This document shows, piece by piece, positions 12,016 to 13,598 of a stretch of 13,598 bases of DNA. Source of the stretch: Pseudomonadota bacterium (GTDB lineage Bacteria; Pseudomonadota; Alphaproteobacteria; Rhizobiales; Beijerinckiaceae). The notes beneath the pieces are model-generated. The model saw nothing but the letters and a program-made list of their open reading frames with translations, searched no databases and was not told the origin of the DNA. The stretch is from the NCBI GenBank assembly GCA_023386115.1, contig JAEWKL010000386.1, forward strand, positions 1-13,598, given 5' to 3'. How positions within the stretch are numbered: the stretch's first letter is position 1; every line of letters begins with the position of its first letter. The position numbers and the translations under genes were made by a program.

Positions 12016-12765
12016 ATCGAATTGTCCGGCGTCCACAAGAGCTTCGGCCCGGCGAAGATCATCAACGGCGTCGACCTCTCCGTCCCGGTCGGCGAGCGCC
12101 ACGCCATCATCGGGCCGAACGGCGCCGGCAAGTCGACCCTGTTCCACCTCATCAGCGGCCGCTTCGCGCCGACGAGCGGCACGATCCGGCTGGAGGGCCA
12201 GGACATCACCGGCTGGCGCCCGGCGGCGATCAACAAGGCCGGCCTCGCCCGCAGCTTCCAGGTCACCAACATCTTCCCCAAGCTCAGCGTCTGGGAGAAT
12301 GTGCGCTGCGCGGTCCTGCGGGCGATGGGGCACGGCCCGTCTTTCTGGCGCGGCGTCGAGAGCCTGCCGGGCGTCGCCGAGCGCACGGAAGAGATCCTCT
12401 CCCGCATCCGCCTCGGCCACCGCGCGTCCGTTGCGGCCGGGCTGCTGGCTTACGCCGAGCAGCGGGCGCTCGAGATCGGCATCGCCATCGCGAGCGACGC
12501 GCGGGTCATCCTCCTCGACGAGCCGATGGCCGGGATGAGCCACAGCGAGAGCGAGCACGCGACCCAGCTGATCCGCGAGGTCACCACCGGCCGCACGCTG
12601 CTGATGGTCGAGCACGACATGGCGGTGGTGTTCGGGCTCGCCGACCGCATCTCCGTGCTGGTCTACGGCCGGATCATCGCCACCGACACGCCCGCCCGCA
12701 TCCGGGAGAACCGCGCCGTGCAGGAAGCCTATCTGGGCGTCGCCACCGGGGAGCAGGCCGCGTGA
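11989..12765 (+). CDS. LivG-like ATPase of the ABC importer
   Basis: This 258-residue cytoplasmic ATPase powers the importer with its LivF-like partner. Walker A is intact, GPNGAGKST (42-50). The Q-loop is Gln91 (ARSFQVTNIFPKLSVWENV), and Walker B is VILLDEP (173-179) with catalytic Glu178. The switch His209 is in MVEHDM. The C-terminus AVQEAYLG is the usual LivG end. The signature is LAYAEQRALEIG (153-164); the family pattern is closer to LSYGEQ, so both the Ser and the Gly that contact ATP in the partner are Ala. This may be a subfamily trait. ATG 11989 overlaps the LivM-like stop as ATGA and has a GGAG site eight bases before; an in-frame ATG at 12004 is the copy created by the local duplication. 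Stop and next-frame GTG overlap as GTGA at 12762. Confidence 0.94.
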   Translation: MSPASMSPAIELSGVHKSFGPAKIINGVDLSVPVGERHAIIGPNGAGKSTLFHLISGRFAPTSGTIRLEGQDITGWRPAAINKAGLARSFQVTNIFPKLSVWENVRCAVLRAMGHGPSFWRGVESLPGVAERTEEILSRIRLGHRASVAAGLLAYAEQRALEIGIAIASDARVILLDEPMAGMSHSESEHATQLIREVTTGRTLLMVEHDMAVVFGLADRISVLVYGRIIATDTPARIRENRAVQEAYLGVATGEQAA

Positions 12766-12800
12766 GCGCCGCCCTCGCGATGCCGGCGCGAGGACCGACC

Positions 12801-13517
12801 ATGTCGGCCGCCGCGCCCGCCCTCCTCGAGGTCGAGGACCTGCACGCCTATTACGGCAAGAGCCACATCCTCCAGGGGGTGAGCTTCCGGGTCGGGGCCG
12901 GGGAGATCGTGTCGATCCTCGGCCGCAACGGGGTGGGGCGCTCGACCACCCTCAAGGCGATCATGGGCGACGTGCCGCCCCGCGGGCAGATCCGCTTCAA
13001 GGGCCGGCCGATCGCCGGGCTCAAGCCCTACGCGGTCGCCCGCCGGGGCCTGGGCTACGTGCCGGAGGAGCGGGCGATCTTCCCGAAGCTCACGGTGCGG
13101 CAGAACCTGGCGCTCGGCGAGAAGAGCGGGAAGCGCGGCGGGCGCTGGTCCTACGCCGACATCTTCCGGCTGTTTCCGCGGCTGGAGGAGCGGATCGACA
13201 CGCCCGGCGGCGTGCTCTCGGGCGGCGAGCAGCAGATGCTCACGATCTGCCGTACCCTGATGGGCGATCCCGACCTGATCATGATCGACGAGCCGACGGA
13301 GGGCCTGTCGCCCCAGATGGTCGCCCGCGTCGCCGAGATGATCGGCGAGATCGCCTCCCGCGGCGTGTCCGTGCTGCTGGTCGAGCAGAAGCTGACCATC
13401 GCCCTCAGGCTGTCGCAGCGCCTCTACGTGATGGGCCACGGCCACGTCGTGTTCGAGGGCACGCCGGCCGCACTCAGTGCCAACGAGGCGGTGCGGCGGG
13501 AGTGGCTGGAGGTGTAG
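12801..13517 (+). CDS. LivF-like ATPase of the ABC importer
   Basis: This 238-residue cytoplasmic ATPase is the second nucleotide-binding subunit. The start of the fold is LLEVEDLHAYYGKSHILQGVSF (8-29). Walker A reads GRNGVGRST (41-49): the lysine that normally grips the ATP phosphates is Arg47 (codon CGC). The Q-loop region is GYVPEERAIFPKLTVRQNL (85-103), the signature LSGGEQQML (139-147) is canonical, and Walker B is LIMIDEPTEGLSP (159-171) with Glu164. The switch residue is Gln196 in LLVEQK, as in LivF proteins generally. ATG 12801 has GAGGA six bases before it and gives the standard LivF length. A GTG at 12762, overlapping the LivG stop as GTGA with GGGGAG before it, would add 13 residues and cannot be excluded. 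The family is sure; whether Arg47 supports hydrolysis is open. Confidence 0.92.
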   Translation: MSAAAPALLEVEDLHAYYGKSHILQGVSFRVGAGEIVSILGRNGVGRSTTLKAIMGDVPPRGQIRFKGRPIAGLKPYAVARRGLGYVPEERAIFPKLTVRQNLALGEKSGKRGGRWSYADIFRLFPRLEERIDTPGGVLSGGEQQMLTICRTLMGDPDLIMIDEPTEGLSPQMVARVAEMIGEIASRGVSVLLVEQKLTIALRLSQRLYVMGHGHVVFEGTPAALSANEAVRREWLEV

Positions 13518-13598
13518 GGACCGTCGACGGCGCCTGGCCGGATCCGCGCTGCGGTTCGACAGAGTCTCCGCGTGGGGGGCGGGGGCCGCGCGGGGCCG
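13518..13598. other. Right-edge tail after the LivF-like gene
   Basis: Eighty-one bases remain after the stop codon. They are almost pure GC with no supported gene. No clear terminator hairpin with a T tract is visible, so the operon may continue beyond the window. Confidence 0.4.

Noticed and set aside
1..13598. Defence system, prophage, integrated element or tRNA genes
   Set aside because: No toxin, nuclease, integrase, transposase, phage structural gene or tRNA-like cloverleaf could be recognised on either strand. Composition and codon style appear even across the window.

Overview
The window is about 13.6 kb of very GC-rich DNA. Genes are tightly packed, GTG and TTG starts occur beside ATG, and Shine-Dalgarno sites are strong. 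The gene types (bacterial topoisomerase IB, PhyR/EcfG-style promoter, IclR-linked branched-chain amino acid type ABC operon) and a complex palindromic intergenic repeat suggest an alphaproteobacterium, most likely Methylobacterium or a close relative. That assignment is an inference from style and remembered homologues, not from a search.

Layout. At 1-751 (minus) a family 4-like glycosyltransferase runs off the left edge. Divergent from it, at 893-2116 (plus), is a bacterial DNA topoisomerase IB with a Lys/Ser/Gly-rich tail; a sequence resembling an EcfG general stress promoter lies upstream. Hairpins separate it from a convergent NarL/LuxR-type regulator (2172-2831, minus) whose receiver domain has lost its phosphorylation residues. 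Next are a GNAT acetyltransferase (3100-3567, minus) and a medium-chain dehydrogenase/reductase (3665-4768, minus). The latter is divergent from an XRE/MmyB-type regulator (4875-5654, plus), with a perfect 14-bp palindrome between them. A receiver-GGDEF diguanylate cyclase (5742-6644, minus), again lacking the receiver aspartate, and a small conserved gene of unknown function (6747-7073, plus) follow.

The right half is one functional unit. An IclR-type repressor/activator (7078-7902, minus) is divergent from a five-gene ABC importer operon: periplasmic binding protein (8133-9371), LivH-like permease (9714-10667), LivM-like permease (10664-11992), LivG-like ATPase (11989-12765) and LivF-like ATPase (12801-13517). 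The last four are translationally coupled or nearly so. The binding protein is separated from the permeases by a 342-bp gap that contains a roughly 200-bp inverted-repeat element. IclR probably controls the importer in response to its substrate or a breakdown product. No catabolic enzyme lies beside it, so the substrate cannot be named.

Most interesting points. The importer ATPases carry changes that fall in the same composite ATP site: the LivF Walker A lysine is arginine and the LivG signature is LAYAEQ. The LivM-like permease has about 100 extra C-terminal residues with two more membrane segments. The inverted repeat sits exactly where it could uncouple binding-protein expression from permease expression. 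Two separate signalling proteins have pseudo-receiver domains. I see no CRISPR array, tRNA, rRNA, insertion sequence or phage gene.
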